Shown here one piece after another: positions 42,348 through 52,900 of a stretch of DNA of 64,000 nucleotides. Source of the DNA: Cellulomonas timonensis (GTDB lineage Bacteria; Actinomycetota; Actinomycetes; Actinomycetales; Cellulomonadaceae); assembly GCF_900046455.1 (NCBI RefSeq), contig NZ_FCOT01000011.1, positions 124,001 through 188,000 of the forward strand, given 5' to 3'. Below the pieces are notes generated by a model. That model was not told the DNA's origin. It saw nothing but the letters and a program-made list of their open reading frames with translations, and did no database searches. Numbering within the stretch: position 1 is the stretch's first letter; each line of letters begins with the position of its first letter. The translations under genes were made by a program, and so were the position numbers.

Positions 42348-43187
42348 ATGCCCTCAGCCCTGCCCCGACCCGAGCCCTTCAGCGCCTTCACCACCCCCGA
42401 GTTCTGGGACGACGCGCACATCTCCGCCCGAATGCTGGCCCTGCATCTCGACCCCGAGGCGGCGCCGGCCTCCCGTCCCCACGCCTTCATCGATCGCTCA
42501 GTGGAGTGGCTGGTCGAGGCCCTAGTACTGCGCCGCGGAAGCCGGGTGCTCGACCTCGGGTGCGGGCCCGGCCTGTACGCCTGCCGCCTCGCCCGCCAGG
42601 GCATCGAGGTCACCGGGCTCGACGTGTCGCGTCGGTCGATCGCCCACGCCCGCTCGATTGCAGACGCCGAAGGGCTGCCCGCCGAGTTCCGCCGGGCCGA
42701 CTACCTGCGAGACGACCTGGGCCACGGGTTCGACGCCGCGATCCTCATCTACGAGGACTTCTGCACCCTCAGCCCGGATCAGCGAGCGGGCCTGCTGCGT
42801 CGAACCCGGGAGGCGCTACGTCCTGGGGGCGCCCTCGTGATGGACGTGACCGCTGCCCCGCGCTTCGACCTCGAGAGCGCGGGAGTCGTGCGCGAACCCG
42901 ACCTGATGGGAGGTTTCTGGGCTCGGTCGCCTTACATGGGAACTCATGAGACCTGGACGTACCCCGAGCTCCGGCTGGTGCTCGACCGCTACACAATCGA
43001 CACCGGGTCCGAGGTCCGGCAGTTCTGGAACTGGCTGCACTGCCTGACACCAGCCCAGGTCACCGCGGAACTCACCGCCGCGGCCCTGACAGCGCCAGAC
43101 CTGTTCGGCGACGTGACCGGCGCCCCGTTCGACCCGACCGCGCCGACGTTCGCCGTCCTCACTCGGGCTGCGCCACCCCAGCCCTGA
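42348..43187 (+). CDS. SAM-dependent class I methyltransferase
   Basis: The 279-residue methyltransferase has the SAM motif VLDLGCGPGLYACRLA (about 67-82), the motif II acidic residue GLDVSRRSIAHAR, and LRPGGALVMDVT. The N-terminal helical part (PFSAFTTPEFWDDAHISARM) and the late WTYPELRLVLDRY segment are shared with small-molecule methyltransferases. The substrate is unknown. ATG 42348 follows CCAGGAGCACC. It appears to stand alone. Confidence 0.88.
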   Translation: MPSALPRPEPFSAFTTPEFWDDAHISARMLALHLDPEAAPASRPHAFIDRSVEWLVEALVLRRGSRVLDLGCGPGLYACRLARQGIEVTGLDVSRRSIAHARSIADAEGLPAEFRRADYLRDDLGHGFDAAILIYEDFCTLSPDQRAGLLRRTREALRPGGALVMDVTAAPRFDLESAGVVREPDLMGGFWARSPYMGTHETWTYPELRLVLDRYTIDTGSEVRQFWNWLHCLTPAQVTAELTAAALTAPDLFGDVTGAPFDPTAPTFAVLTRAAPPQP

Positions 43188-43248
43188 CTGCGATCAGGGC
43201 GCTCATCGACTCCCCCGCCCGACGGCGTCGAGCGAGCCCGTCGGGTGG

Positions 43249-45276
43249 TCAGCCGAGCGCTCGCTCCACCTGCTGCACCAGGTACAACGACCGCAGCAGC
43301 GACTCCGCCGGATCGATGCTCGGGTCCGGCTCGGCGAACACGGACAGGCCGACCGCTCGGGCGGCGGCATGGGCCCGCGCCAGCCGACGGTGGACCTCCC
43401 CCGGCACGGTCCCGCCGCACCCGCGCTGTGCGGCCTGCTCGACGACGGATCGCAAGGCCGCCACCGGGGCGGGGACCAGCCCGGCATCGTCGACCGGCGC
43501 GTCCGGTGGGGTCGGCCGGTCCGCGGCGCCGGCGGCCAGTAGTCCGGCCACGAGCGCAGACTCCGCGGTGGACCCGGGGTCGGGGTCGGGGTCGAAGTGC
43601 AGCGCGTCGATCGCACCCCGCTCGGGCAGCACAAGGCTGAGCGGCTCACCCACCAGCTGACCCCGCACTCGTTGGACACGTGCCACCACACCCGCGCCCT
43701 GCGGGAATGCCCCACCGAGCGCCTCGATGCGGCTGATCGCATGCGCGTGCAGCCGGGACCACGGCACCTCGAGCGTCAGGACGTCGCCGTCGCCGTCCAG
43801 CAGCGGCCAGCGCAGCGTCTGTGCCACGCCATCCCACTGCGCCGGCAGCGAGCCAGCCGCCCGCAGGACGGTCCACATCGAGGACTGATCGGCCGGGTCG
43901 CGCAGACCGGTGGCCCGGCGGACGGCCAGCTCGCCCCAGGACTCCCGCACCGGCAGCGCATCCAACAGGGCCGCTCCGCGCAGCTCGGTGACTGCGGCTG
44001 TCGTGGCCTCCACCCCGGACAGCCGCCCGTCCGGGCTGACCTGCGCATGCGTCAGGACGATCCGCCGGCCGGTCGCCGCCGCGGGTGTGGACAGGCCGGT
44101 CCACGGGCCAGGCTGCGTCCACCGCGCACGCGGGGCGAACCCCGGCAACGTGTCGGGGCGCGCGTCGGTCCACGTGAGCATCCGGGACCCCGCCGCATCC
44201 CAGAAGAGGCACGTCAGCCCTTGGTAGCCCGAGCCTGTGCGCCACGGACGCCCGCCAAGCCCCACCAGGTCGAGCCGGCGCACCTGGTCGTATGACGTGC
44301 GGGCCCTGCCGAGCAGGGCGGGCGGCTCCTCCCCGGCGGCGTTGTCGAGGGCGGCCACGAGGGCGTGCGCGACGGCCACCTCGTCGAGCAGGGCCAGGTC
44401 GTCCGCACGCGCCGAGCGGGCCAGCAGCAGTTCGACCTCGTCGGCGATCCGGCGCATCAGCAGGGCGAGCCGGTGGTACTCGACGCCCTGCGCCCACACG
44501 GCAGATGTCACCAGGCGCTCATGGATCGCGGGCGACAAGTGGGAGATGCCGACGCGGACCGTGTCGTGGAGAACGGCGGTGGCCGTGCCTCGCAGGCGCT
44601 GCCGGGACTCCACGCGCGACAGCGACTCCTCACTCGGCCGCGACTTCGGCGGTGGGGGTGGTGCCAGGACCAGGCCGTGCGCCCGCTGCCACGCGAGGAC
44701 CACTGCCACCCGGAAGCGCTCGACGTGGGGCACCGCCTCGTCGAGCAGCAGGGCGTCGAGGCCCCCGCCCAGGTAGCGGGCCGTCAGGCCGCGGCGCGGG
44801 AACGTGACGCTCAGGTAGCCGTCACGCGTCAGCTCGGGTGGCTCGTCCGCGTCGTCCAGCGCCTGGCACGCCCACCGGTATCCGGGCAGCCCGGCGTACG
44901 CCGTCAGGGTCTCGACGTCGAACCCCATGAGCTCCGCGTGCAGGGCGTCCGTGGCGCCGCTCACTGACTCGTCCGTGTCCGGCGCGGCCGGCGCCACGGC
45001 TCCGGCGGCGAGCCACAGGCCGGCGGTGAGGATGTGCTGGCAGGTCACAGCGCTCGGGCAGGAGCACGTGGCCTGGCCAGGACCGGCCACCCCGATGCGC
45101 ACCGTCGCCTCCCCGACGCCGACCTCGACGTCGGAGCCATGCTCCGCGACGACCCGCACGGTCGACGACTCGAGGTCCTTGCGGGCGCGCCGCAGCAGTC
45201 CACGGTTCGCCAGGGCCACCCACGCGTCCTCGTCGTACCGGGCCAGCACCGCTGCGACGTCGGCACTCCCACTCAT
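43249..45276 (-). CDS. SWIM zinc-finger protein of the MoxR/VWA island (YehQ-like)
   Basis: The 675-residue protein has an N-terminal SWIM zinc finger CSCPSAVTCQH (Cys71, Cys73, Cys79, His81), a fold that binds DNA or protein. A long helical region without recognised domains follows, containing ESREESLSR-like charged segments and a conserved-looking TGSGYQGLTCLFWDAAGSRM. ATG 45276 overlaps the VWA stop (ATGA). It is the last gene of the five-gene operon and may supply a nucleic-acid or partner-binding part of the ATPase complex. Confidence 0.85.
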   Translation of the reverse strand: MSGSADVAAVLARYDEDAWVALANRGLLRRARKDLESSTVRVVAEHGSDVEVGVGEATVRIGVAGPGQATCSCPSAVTCQHILTAGLWLAAGAVAPAAPDTDESVSGATDALHAELMGFDVETLTAYAGLPGYRWACQALDDADEPPELTRDGYLSVTFPRRGLTARYLGGGLDALLLDEAVPHVERFRVAVVLAWQRAHGLVLAPPPPPKSRPSEESLSRVESRQRLRGTATAVLHDTVRVGISHLSPAIHERLVTSAVWAQGVEYHRLALLMRRIADEVELLLARSARADDLALLDEVAVAHALVAALDNAAGEEPPALLGRARTSYDQVRRLDLVGLGGRPWRTGSGYQGLTCLFWDAAGSRMLTWTDARPDTLPGFAPRARWTQPGPWTGLSTPAAATGRRIVLTHAQVSPDGRLSGVEATTAAVTELRGAALLDALPVRESWGELAVRRATGLRDPADQSSMWTVLRAAGSLPAQWDGVAQTLRWPLLDGDGDVLTLEVPWSRLHAHAISRIEALGGAFPQGAGVVARVQRVRGQLVGEPLSLVLPERGAIDALHFDPDPDPGSTAESALVAGLLAAGAADRPTPPDAPVDDAGLVPAPVAALRSVVEQAAQRGCGGTVPGEVHRRLARAHAAARAVGLSVFAEPDPSIDPAESLLRSLYLVQQVERALG

Positions 45277-46415
45277 CGTGCGGTCACCTCCGCGAGCCAC
45301 TCGGCGAGCCGCCCCGGGGTCAGCGCGGAGACCGGCATCCCGACATCGGCGAGGTCCTGGGCCATCCGCTTGTCATAGGCCGGGTGCGCGGTCCCGTCGA
45401 GGGAGGCCAGGCCGATCGTCGTCACCCGCGCCTCGACGAGACGGCGGACGGCCGCGACAAGGTGGGACGGTGGCCCGCCCTCGCAGAAGTCGCTGACGAG
45501 CACCACGACGGCCTTGGCCGGGTTCTCGATGATCTGCTCGGCGTACGTGACCGCCTGGGCGATGTCGGTGCCGCCCCCGAGCTGAACTGTCATGAGGAGC
45601 TCGACGGGATCGCCGGCGAGGTCGGTCAGGTCGACGACGCTGGTGTCGAAGACGACCAGGCGCAATCGGTAGGCCGGCAGGCCGGCGAGGATGCCCGCCA
45701 TCACGGCGCTGTGGATGACGGACCCGACCATCGACCCGCTCTGGTCGACGAGCAGGACGACCTCCCAGGGGATGCGGCGGGTGTCCCGCTGGAAGAACAG
45801 CGGCCGCTCGACGATGAGGCGCTGACTGTCCGCGTCCCAGTGCCGCAGGTTGGCCCGGATGGTGCCGCGGGGGTCGAAGTTCGCGGTGACGGCGAGCGGC
45901 GAGTGGCGGTGCTGGCTGAGCCGGCCCGTCAACGCCTGGCGGACCTCGTTCTCGAGCCGGCGTCGCAGATCGTCCACGACGGCGCGGACGATCCGGCGCA
46001 CCTCGCCCAGCACGGTGGGGTCGAGGTGTCCTTTGAGGGACAGGAGGGTCTTGAGCAGCGCCTCGCTGGGCTCGATCCGGGCGAGCACCTCGGCGTCGCT
46101 CACGAGCTCTGTCAGGCCGTAGCGGTCCAGGGCGTGGCGCTCGATCGTCTCGACGGTCTCGCGCGGGAACAGCTCGCGCACCTCGCCAAGCCAGTCGACG
46201 ATCGACGGTGCGGACGGGTCCAGGGAGCCGGGTGACAGGTCCCGGTCGGAGCCGTCCGTCCCGTCATCGGCGCGCCCGCCGCGGCCGGCGTACTCCCGCC
46301 CGTACAGGTACTCCAGGGCGGCCTCGTAGCGCAGCCCGTCGGAGTCCTGCGGGGCGGGGAGGCGCCCGTCGGCGTATCGCCCCAGGACGAGGCGCCATCG
46401 GTCCGTCGGCCTCAT
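45273..46415 (-). CDS. VWA domain protein of the MoxR island (YehP/CoxE-like)
   Basis: The 380-residue protein has a helical N-terminal half and a C-terminal von Willebrand A domain (about 215-380) with an intact MIDAS motif DQSGSM (Asp224, Ser226, Ser228), the threonine-bearing GGGTDIAQA and the late aspartate in VLVSDFCEGG. VWA proteins of this kind are metal-dependent adaptors for MoxR ATPases. ATG 46415 starts 14 nt past the DUF5682 stop; the longer open frame upstream is a shadow of DUF5682. Confidence 0.9.
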   Translation of the reverse strand: MRPTDRWRLVLGRYADGRLPAPQDSDGLRYEAALEYLYGREYAGRGGRADDGTDGSDRDLSPGSLDPSAPSIVDWLGEVRELFPRETVETIERHALDRYGLTELVSDAEVLARIEPSEALLKTLLSLKGHLDPTVLGEVRRIVRAVVDDLRRRLENEVRQALTGRLSQHRHSPLAVTANFDPRGTIRANLRHWDADSQRLIVERPLFFQRDTRRIPWEVVLLVDQSGSMVGSVIHSAVMAGILAGLPAYRLRLVVFDTSVVDLTDLAGDPVELLMTVQLGGGTDIAQAVTYAEQIIENPAKAVVVLVSDFCEGGPPSHLVAAVRRLVEARVTTIGLASLDGTAHPAYDKRMAQDLADVGMPVSALTPGRLAEWLAEVTAR

Positions 46416-46428
46416 CGGTGCGACCGCC

Positions 46429-48867
46429 TCATGGGTGCGACCCGGTCGCGGCCCAGGCCCCGAGGCCGTCGCGCTCGAGCACCTCGACGAGGCTCTGGGA
46501 CAACTCCGCGAGCGCCTGGACCGTGTGCTCGTCGACATCGCGCCGCAGCGGCACATCCGGCCGCGCGCCCCCGTGCAGTGCCGCGACAGCCCCGGCGACG
46601 CGGTCCGTCTCGCGAGGGGTGAGTCCAGCGAAGGCGAGCCGGAGGTCGGGCAGCGTGGACAGGAACGTGGGCTGGTCCCAGTCGACGAGTCGCGAGTCCA
46701 ACGCTGAGACCACACCGGAGTCCTGCCACACCGTCTCCCGCGCCGTCGCGAAGAGGCCGCGCACGAACCCGACCGACTCGTGCGCGTCGATCGAGCCGGC
46801 GAGGTGCCCCGCGACGTCCCGCGCCAGGTCGTCGGCATCGAGCCGCCCGGCGGTGGACGCCAGCCCCGCCGACGCCCCCCGCACCAGCGCCCTCGTGTGC
46901 TCATGTCGCAGCCGTTCGACGAGCTCCCAGAACGGCGCCGCGTCCAGGTCCTGCCCCCCGGGCGAGGCGAGCAGCTCGCGCAGGCGCGCCAGCGCCGTCG
47001 CGACGTCTTCCGGGGGCTCCTCGTCGCCTCGCAGTTGTGCCCCCAAGTACAGGCAGCGCGCGTAGGAGTGCGCGACCAGCTCGGCGAGTCCTGCGAGGCG
47101 CCCGGACTCGACTGCCTCGCGGCCGTCTGCCAGGAGGGCCAACGCCCCCACCGCGTGCACCGCGTCCACAAAGGATGTCTCGGCCCCCAGCGCGTGCCGC
47201 ACCAGCTCGACCACCGGCGCAGTCCTGTCATGCAGCCCCACGACTGCCCCCTGGGCGAGCAGGGAGACCGCGTCGACGCTCCTCGGCGTCCGGCCGTCCT
47301 CCGTGGCAGCGGCGACAAGGGACCCGAACCGCCCCTCCACGGCCTCGTCCAAAGTGGAGCCCAGCATCGACACCTCCGCGAGGCAGCCCTCGGTGGACGG
47401 TCCCCAGAGATAGGTCCACCGTTCCTGCAGACGGGTCAGGCCCCTCCCGCGCACGAAGTCCGGCCCCGCGACATGGGTGGCGAACGGCACGCCGAGCAGC
47501 GCCAAACCGTGCAGGGCCCGGCTCGTGCGGCGGTGCGGGGCGCTGCGGTACAGGTCCAAGGCCAGGGTGCGCGGCTCGATGGCGTCGGTGTCGAGGCGCA
47601 GCTCCCGCAGCCGGGCCAGGGTGTCCCGGACCAGCGGCGGTGTCCCGGCCCCGGGTGGCACGCGCCCCACCCGGTCGCCGGTGAGCATGCGACGGGTCGC
47701 GGTCGCCACGACGAGGCCCTCGACGTCGGCGTCGCCCTGCACCAGGCAACTGGTGATGGCGTCGACCAGGTCGCTGCGCAGCGGCGCCGGACGGCCTCGC
47801 AACTCGGCGAGCGTGAGCGCCTGCTGGTACGCCGCTGCCAGCGTCGGTGTCGCCACGGGCGACCCGTGGCGGCCCCTGAGCTCGGCCGCGAGGTCCAGCA
47901 GCGCCGTCAGTGTCGCGTTCACCCGAGCCGTGTCGGCGGCGGTGCCGCTGAGGTGCTCGTCCCAGACGCGTTGGTGCCATCCCGGCGATGTCATGCCGCT
48001 GTCGTAGCCGTTGAGCCGGTCGAGCCGGTCGAAGCCGTAGCGGACCAGCGCATGGCCGTCCTCGACGGCCCCGACGTCCACGTTGGGCCTGGCGGGTGCG
48101 GATGCGAGCAGGTCGGGCATGGCGACAGCGTGGAAGCCGCCGACGACGACCATCACCGGGCCGTCGCCCGGTTGCCGCGCGCGAAGCGCCTCCCGCACGT
48201 GCCACACCATCTCCGCCTCGCGCGGACGCGTCCCGTCACGGTCCAACTCGGCGTCGGTGCTGTCCCGCCGCGCGAGCACGCAGTACGCCGTCATCCGGTC
48301 CAGGTGGGCGTCCAGGCCGTCGTCGGCGCCAGCCTCGAACAGCAACTCCCACAGGTCTTCCTGGTCGCGGCAGCCGAGGCGCTCGGCGAGAGCGGCCAGC
48401 GACCGGCTGTGCGCGTACACGTCCTCGCGCAGCAGCGACCCGGCGCCGGGCAGCACCGTGCTCGACGCGGCCGCCGCTTGCTCCCCGACCTCGAGGTCGC
48501 AGAAGGCGACGGGCACGCCGGCCGCGTGGGCCAGCCGCGTGGCGACCAGCTCGGGTGAGTAGTCGCAGAACGGGTAGTACCCGCCATGCCCCTCCCCCGG
48601 CGCGGTGGACCGGCCAGCCGGTCGGGACCACGCGTACACGGCGAGCGGGAATCGCGCCTCGGGGTGGCAGAGCAGGTCGACCAGGCCGGTGAACGACCGC
48701 GGCCCCTCGATCAGCACACGTGACGGGGCATGCCGCTCGAACGCCGCGGTGACAGCGCGCGCGCACGCGGGGCTGTGGTGCCGCACGGGGATCACCACCA
48801 CGTCGTCGCTGACGAGCCGGGCGGACAGCGCCCGCACGTCGTCGCCGGTCGGAAGCGGAAAGGTCAA
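46429..48867 (-). CDS. DUF5682 family protein of the MoxR island (YehM-like)
   Basis: The 812-residue protein opens with VIPVRHHSPACARAV (26-40), the hallmark of DUF5682, followed by VLIEGPRSF. The N-terminal third alternates strands and helices like an enzyme domain, and the conserved His-His pair could be catalytic or metal-binding. The rest is largely helical. The start is an unusual TTG at 48867 whose TTGA overlaps the ATPase stop, so translation is coupled. Its activity is not known to me. It is the largest partner specific to this system after DUF4132. Confidence 0.85.
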   Translation of the reverse strand: MTFPLPTGDDVRALSARLVSDDVVVIPVRHHSPACARAVTAAFERHAPSRVLIEGPRSFTGLVDLLCHPEARFPLAVYAWSRPAGRSTAPGEGHGGYYPFCDYSPELVATRLAHAAGVPVAFCDLEVGEQAAAASSTVLPGAGSLLREDVYAHSRSLAALAERLGCRDQEDLWELLFEAGADDGLDAHLDRMTAYCVLARRDSTDAELDRDGTRPREAEMVWHVREALRARQPGDGPVMVVVGGFHAVAMPDLLASAPARPNVDVGAVEDGHALVRYGFDRLDRLNGYDSGMTSPGWHQRVWDEHLSGTAADTARVNATLTALLDLAAELRGRHGSPVATPTLAAAYQQALTLAELRGRPAPLRSDLVDAITSCLVQGDADVEGLVVATATRRMLTGDRVGRVPPGAGTPPLVRDTLARLRELRLDTDAIEPRTLALDLYRSAPHRRTSRALHGLALLGVPFATHVAGPDFVRGRGLTRLQERWTYLWGPSTEGCLAEVSMLGSTLDEAVEGRFGSLVAAATEDGRTPRSVDAVSLLAQGAVVGLHDRTAPVVELVRHALGAETSFVDAVHAVGALALLADGREAVESGRLAGLAELVAHSYARCLYLGAQLRGDEEPPEDVATALARLRELLASPGGQDLDAAPFWELVERLRHEHTRALVRGASAGLASTAGRLDADDLARDVAGHLAGSIDAHESVGFVRGLFATARETVWQDSGVVSALDSRLVDWDQPTFLSTLPDLRLAFAGLTPRETDRVAGAVAALHGGARPDVPLRRDVDEHTVQALAELSQSLVEVLERDGLGAWAATGSHP

Positions 48868-49970
48868 CGGTCGAGCTCTCCGCGGGTCTCCAGGACGGAC
48901 TTCCAGCGTCGGTCCCGCTTCGCGCGGGGCCGCACGACGACGTCGAAGTAGTGCTGCAGCTTCTTCCCGTCCTCCGGGTTGTCCTTGAGCACGGTGCCGA
49001 TGAGCTGCCGGGCGAGGTGTCCGCCGCCCACCTCGCCGTCGCCGAAGTAGTGGGCGTCCAGCGCCGCCGCGTACCCCACCGCGACGGCCTCGGCCGAGCT
49101 CATCACCGCGGTCGGCCTCTCGACGGCGATCCCGTCGGCCGTCACCCCGTCACGCAGATCGTGGAACGCCGTGACCAGCAGGTCCACGACATCCGGGGCG
49201 AGGCGGGTGTCGATGCCGCCCTGCGCGAGTAGCTCGGACGTCTGCTCCAGGATGAGGCGGCGCTCCAGGTCGCGGTCCCGGATCGGGCGCACCGTCTCGA
49301 AGTTGAACCGGCGCTTGAGGGCGCTCGACATCTCGTGGACGCCACGGTCGCGTAAGTTCGCCGTGGCGAGGACGTTGAAGCCCCGGGCCGCGAACACGAC
49401 GCTCTCCGGCCCGGCGAGCTCGGGGACGTGGAGGACCTTGTCGGACATCACGCCGATCAGGACGTCCTGGATCTCCGGCTGGACGCGGGTGACCTCTTCG
49501 AACCGGCACACGGCGCCGTCGGTCATCGCCCGGTGCAGGGGCCCCCGCACGAGCGCGCGGGGTGTCGGGCCCTCCGCCAGCAGGAGCGCGTAGTTCCACG
49601 AGTACGTGATCTGGTCGCCGGTGGTGCCGGAGCTGCCCTGCACCGTGCAGGTCGAGTCGCCTGAGACCGCCGCGGCGAGCAACTCGGACAGCATCGACTT
49701 CGCCGTGCCGGGCTCACCGACCAGCAGCAGGCCGCGGCTGCTCATGAGCGTCACGACGCACCGGTCCACCAGGGCGTCGTCACCGTAGAACTTCCGGGTC
49801 ACGCCGAGCCGTGGGTCGCCGACGATGAAGGCCCGCACCGCGCGGGGCGTCAGGCGCCAACCCGCCGGCCGGCTCCCCGCGTCGGCAGCGGCCAGGGCGG
49901 CCAGCTCGGCGGCGAACTCGACCTCGGCCGGGGCGCGCAGCACCCTGGTGGTCACGGGGTCAGCAGTCAC
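48864..49970 (-). CDS. MoxR-type AAA+ ATPase of the island (YehL-like)
   Basis: The 368-residue AAA+ protein has Walker A GEPGTAKS (85-92), Walker B with CRFEE (155-159), sensor 1 in NVLATAN, and the arginine-finger region MSSALKRRFNFETV. The middle insertion GSSGTTGDQITYSWNYALL is characteristic of the YehL branch. MoxR ATPases remodel proteins with VWA partners, and a VWA gene lies two genes downstream. GTG 49970 is preceded by GGCGGAG and lies 2 nt after the DUF4132 stop. Confidence 0.93.
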   Translation of the reverse strand: MTADPVTTRVLRAPAEVEFAAELAALAAADAGSRPAGWRLTPRAVRAFIVGDPRLGVTRKFYGDDALVDRCVVTLMSSRGLLLVGEPGTAKSMLSELLAAAVSGDSTCTVQGSSGTTGDQITYSWNYALLLAEGPTPRALVRGPLHRAMTDGAVCRFEEVTRVQPEIQDVLIGVMSDKVLHVPELAGPESVVFAARGFNVLATANLRDRGVHEMSSALKRRFNFETVRPIRDRDLERRLILEQTSELLAQGGIDTRLAPDVVDLLVTAFHDLRDGVTADGIAVERPTAVMSSAEAVAVGYAAALDAHYFGDGEVGGGHLARQLIGTVLKDNPEDGKKLQHYFDVVVRPRAKRDRRWKSVLETRGELDR

Positions 49971-49972
49971 TG

Positions 49973-52900
49973 TCAGTACTCCGCCTTCTTCTGCCAGTCC
50001 GGGTCGAACCCGCCGCCCTGTGCCGCCATCTGGCGCAGGTCATGCCAGCACTCGGACACGAGGACCGCTGGGACGTCGCCGAGGGTGAGCTGCTCGCGCT
50101 CGGGCGCGCCGGGCCGCACACGGTGGAATGACAGCGTGCGCAGGGCCACCAGGCGGTCCTCCTCGGGGAGCGTGTTCCCGGTGAACTCGACCTCCGCGAC
50201 GATGCCGAGCGTCGGGAACCGCTTCGCGTAGGAGGTGAACCAGCCGCCGTCGCCGGGCGCACCGCGGGTGTAGCCCAGCCGGGTGGCGCGGCTCCGCAGC
50301 GCGTACGCCTGGAGCGTGTGCCCCTCGAAATCGTCCAGCGTGTGCCGCGAGCGGTCCTGCGCGGTGACGGCGTGCACGCCACGCCCGAGCTGCTGGAACA
50401 ACGGGGAGATCTCGTAGTCGGCCAGGTGGGCGGTCCACGCCTCGACCTGGCCGGCCGTCAGGACGCTGTCATGCGCGAGCCGCACCCGTGCTGTCGCCGC
50501 CAGGGTCACCGGCTCGTCGTCGACGTCGGTGAGGCTCCCGTCGTCGAGGGGCCGGAACACGACCGGCTCGGCTCCCGCCCCGTCGGTCGCGACCCACACC
50601 AGCCGTCGGACGGCCGGTCCCACGACGGGGTGCGCGGCGAGGTAGCGCTGCCAGTCCTCGGCCGACCACGACCGCTCGGTGCACAGCGCCTCGTACAGCC
50701 GCCGCGACTGCAGGTCCGCGACCGTCTTGACGTCCTTCTTGGCCATGGTGAGCGCCTTCTTGGCGTCCTTGGCCTGCTCGGGGTCGTCGGACTGCCGCGG
50801 CGCCGGAAGGGCCTTGATCGGCTTGCCGTCGGGGTCGCGCAGGTCCACGGTCAGGCCGGGGAGCAACCGGGCGGTGAAGACCCGTGGCCCATAGGACAGC
50901 TCGAGCAGCCCGTCGTCGCCGAAGCCGCCCGTCGGGATGGTGCGGTCGGCCAGCTCGTCGACCGTCCACCCCTTGCGCTCGGCCAACGCCTGCGCCTGCG
51001 CCATGGCCTCCTCCTGGAAGCCCTTGGTGCGGAACCGGGAGCCGATGGCGAGCACGAGCTGCGTCGCGGACGGATGGTCCACCCAGGCCAGCATGGCGAT
51101 GAGGGCCTTGCCCTGGGCTGCGCGCTGGCCGAACCACTCGCGCAGGTACCGCTCCGTGGGGGCGACAACGTCACGACCACCGCATGCGGCGATGACGGCG
51201 AGCACCCCCTTGCTGGAGATCGCCGATCCCGCTGGCTGTCGCAGATACACGGGCAGCAGCGCCGCAGTCAGCTGCTCGACAGTCATCCCGTGGAATGGGC
51301 TGTCCGCGTCACGCGTCCAGGGATGGCTGCTCACGGCGTCATTCCGGGCGTGTTCCTCCGCGACATCCGCGGGGATCGGGCGCACGTCAGCCTGCAGCCA
51401 CCCGGTCAGCAGGTGGTGCGCGAGCCGCTGCCTGTCAGCGGGCGCGAACAGTGCCGCGTACTGCCGCAGCACAGCGTCCGGCTCGGGCGAGCGGGCCTTG
51501 ACGGCAGTCGCGCACAGCCACTGCACGACCTCGCGCGGCACCCTCTCCCCCGAGGCGGCCCAAGCGATGTCCGGGAGCGCGTCCCAGTCGCACCAGTCCA
51601 GTGCGGAGGGCAACCCCTTGCTGACTGCCTTCGCCGCGTTCTGGCTGGTCGCCTGCGGGTCGAGGTAGGTCTCGGCGCGCTCACCCAGCGCGAGCAGGGC
51701 GTCGAGCAGGGCGCCCCGCACGACGTCGTTGCGTTCCTTGGCCCAGGCGGCCTGCAGCGCGGGAAGCGTCGCGGGGTCCGCGAGCCGGGTCAGCCACTGC
51801 GTCGCGACGAGGCGACGGTCGCTCTTCCCGTCCTGAAGCCCGGCGGCGGCGCGGGACGCGATCTGGGGGGCGCCGGCAAGCGCCTCCTGAGCGGGCCCAC
51901 GCAGCGCCTTGCGGGACCCGAGCGCGAGCGGGACCAGTGCGTCGACAAGCCGCGCGGGCCGCGTCGGCAGCGTGGCGGTCGCTGCGAACAGCGCGAGCTC
52001 GTCGACCTCCCACCCGGTGCGGGACGGCTCGGCGAGAATCCAGTCCAGGTGCTCGGCGACGAACGGCCAGACGTCCGCGTCGTCCCAGCCACGGCCCAGC
52101 CGCGGACCGTAGGAGCCGGAGTAGGAGCCCCAGACCCGCGCACGGCCGTCCAGTCCCATCTCGTCGAACATGGCCTTGAGCGTGCGCAGATCAGGCTTCC
52201 CGGTGCGGCGGTACAGGTCGTCCAGGACGGCCACACCCCCGCCGTACCCGCCGCGCCTCTCGAGCATGTCGAGCACGGGGATGAGCTTCACCGCGCTGAC
52301 CACGTCGAGGAGCCCCTCACCGGCCAGCTTGAGGAGCACTCGCGTGGTCGACCACGTCGGCGCCTCGAGCCACGCCTGCGTCGAGGGAGCCGCGTCGGAG
52401 ACGAGCACGGCCACCAGGTCCCGGAACGTGCGCTCCGTCGGCAGGGGCATGACACGCCCGGCACCCTGGCCCGGCGAACGCGCCATGACGCTCTGGTTGT
52501 AGCCCTCGATGGCACTCGACAATTCCGCGACGAGGCGCCGCGCACACGCCTCCGCCGCCTGCCGGGGGACGGCCCAGCGGATCGGTGGCAAAGGCTCGGG
52601 CCGGTCGTCATCCTCCGGCGGGTCGACGAGCACCGCCGCGTCCCACTTCGTGACCAGAGCCTGGACGCTCGCGGCGCGGTCGGCCAGCGCCGTCTTCCGG
52701 GCCCATTCGAGCTCCTCGGGCCGGGCCGCGAGCAACTCGAGGGCGCGCCCGCGTACTTGAGGGCTGCCCTGGACCGCGGTGACTCGCGGCGCCGCCGCCG
52801 CTGGCCCAGCCCCGCGCCCCAGGGGGGCCTCGGCGTGCCCCCGCACCTGCCGGCTCGTCCCGGTAGCCGCCTCGACGAGCGGATCGACGACCGCCTCGAG

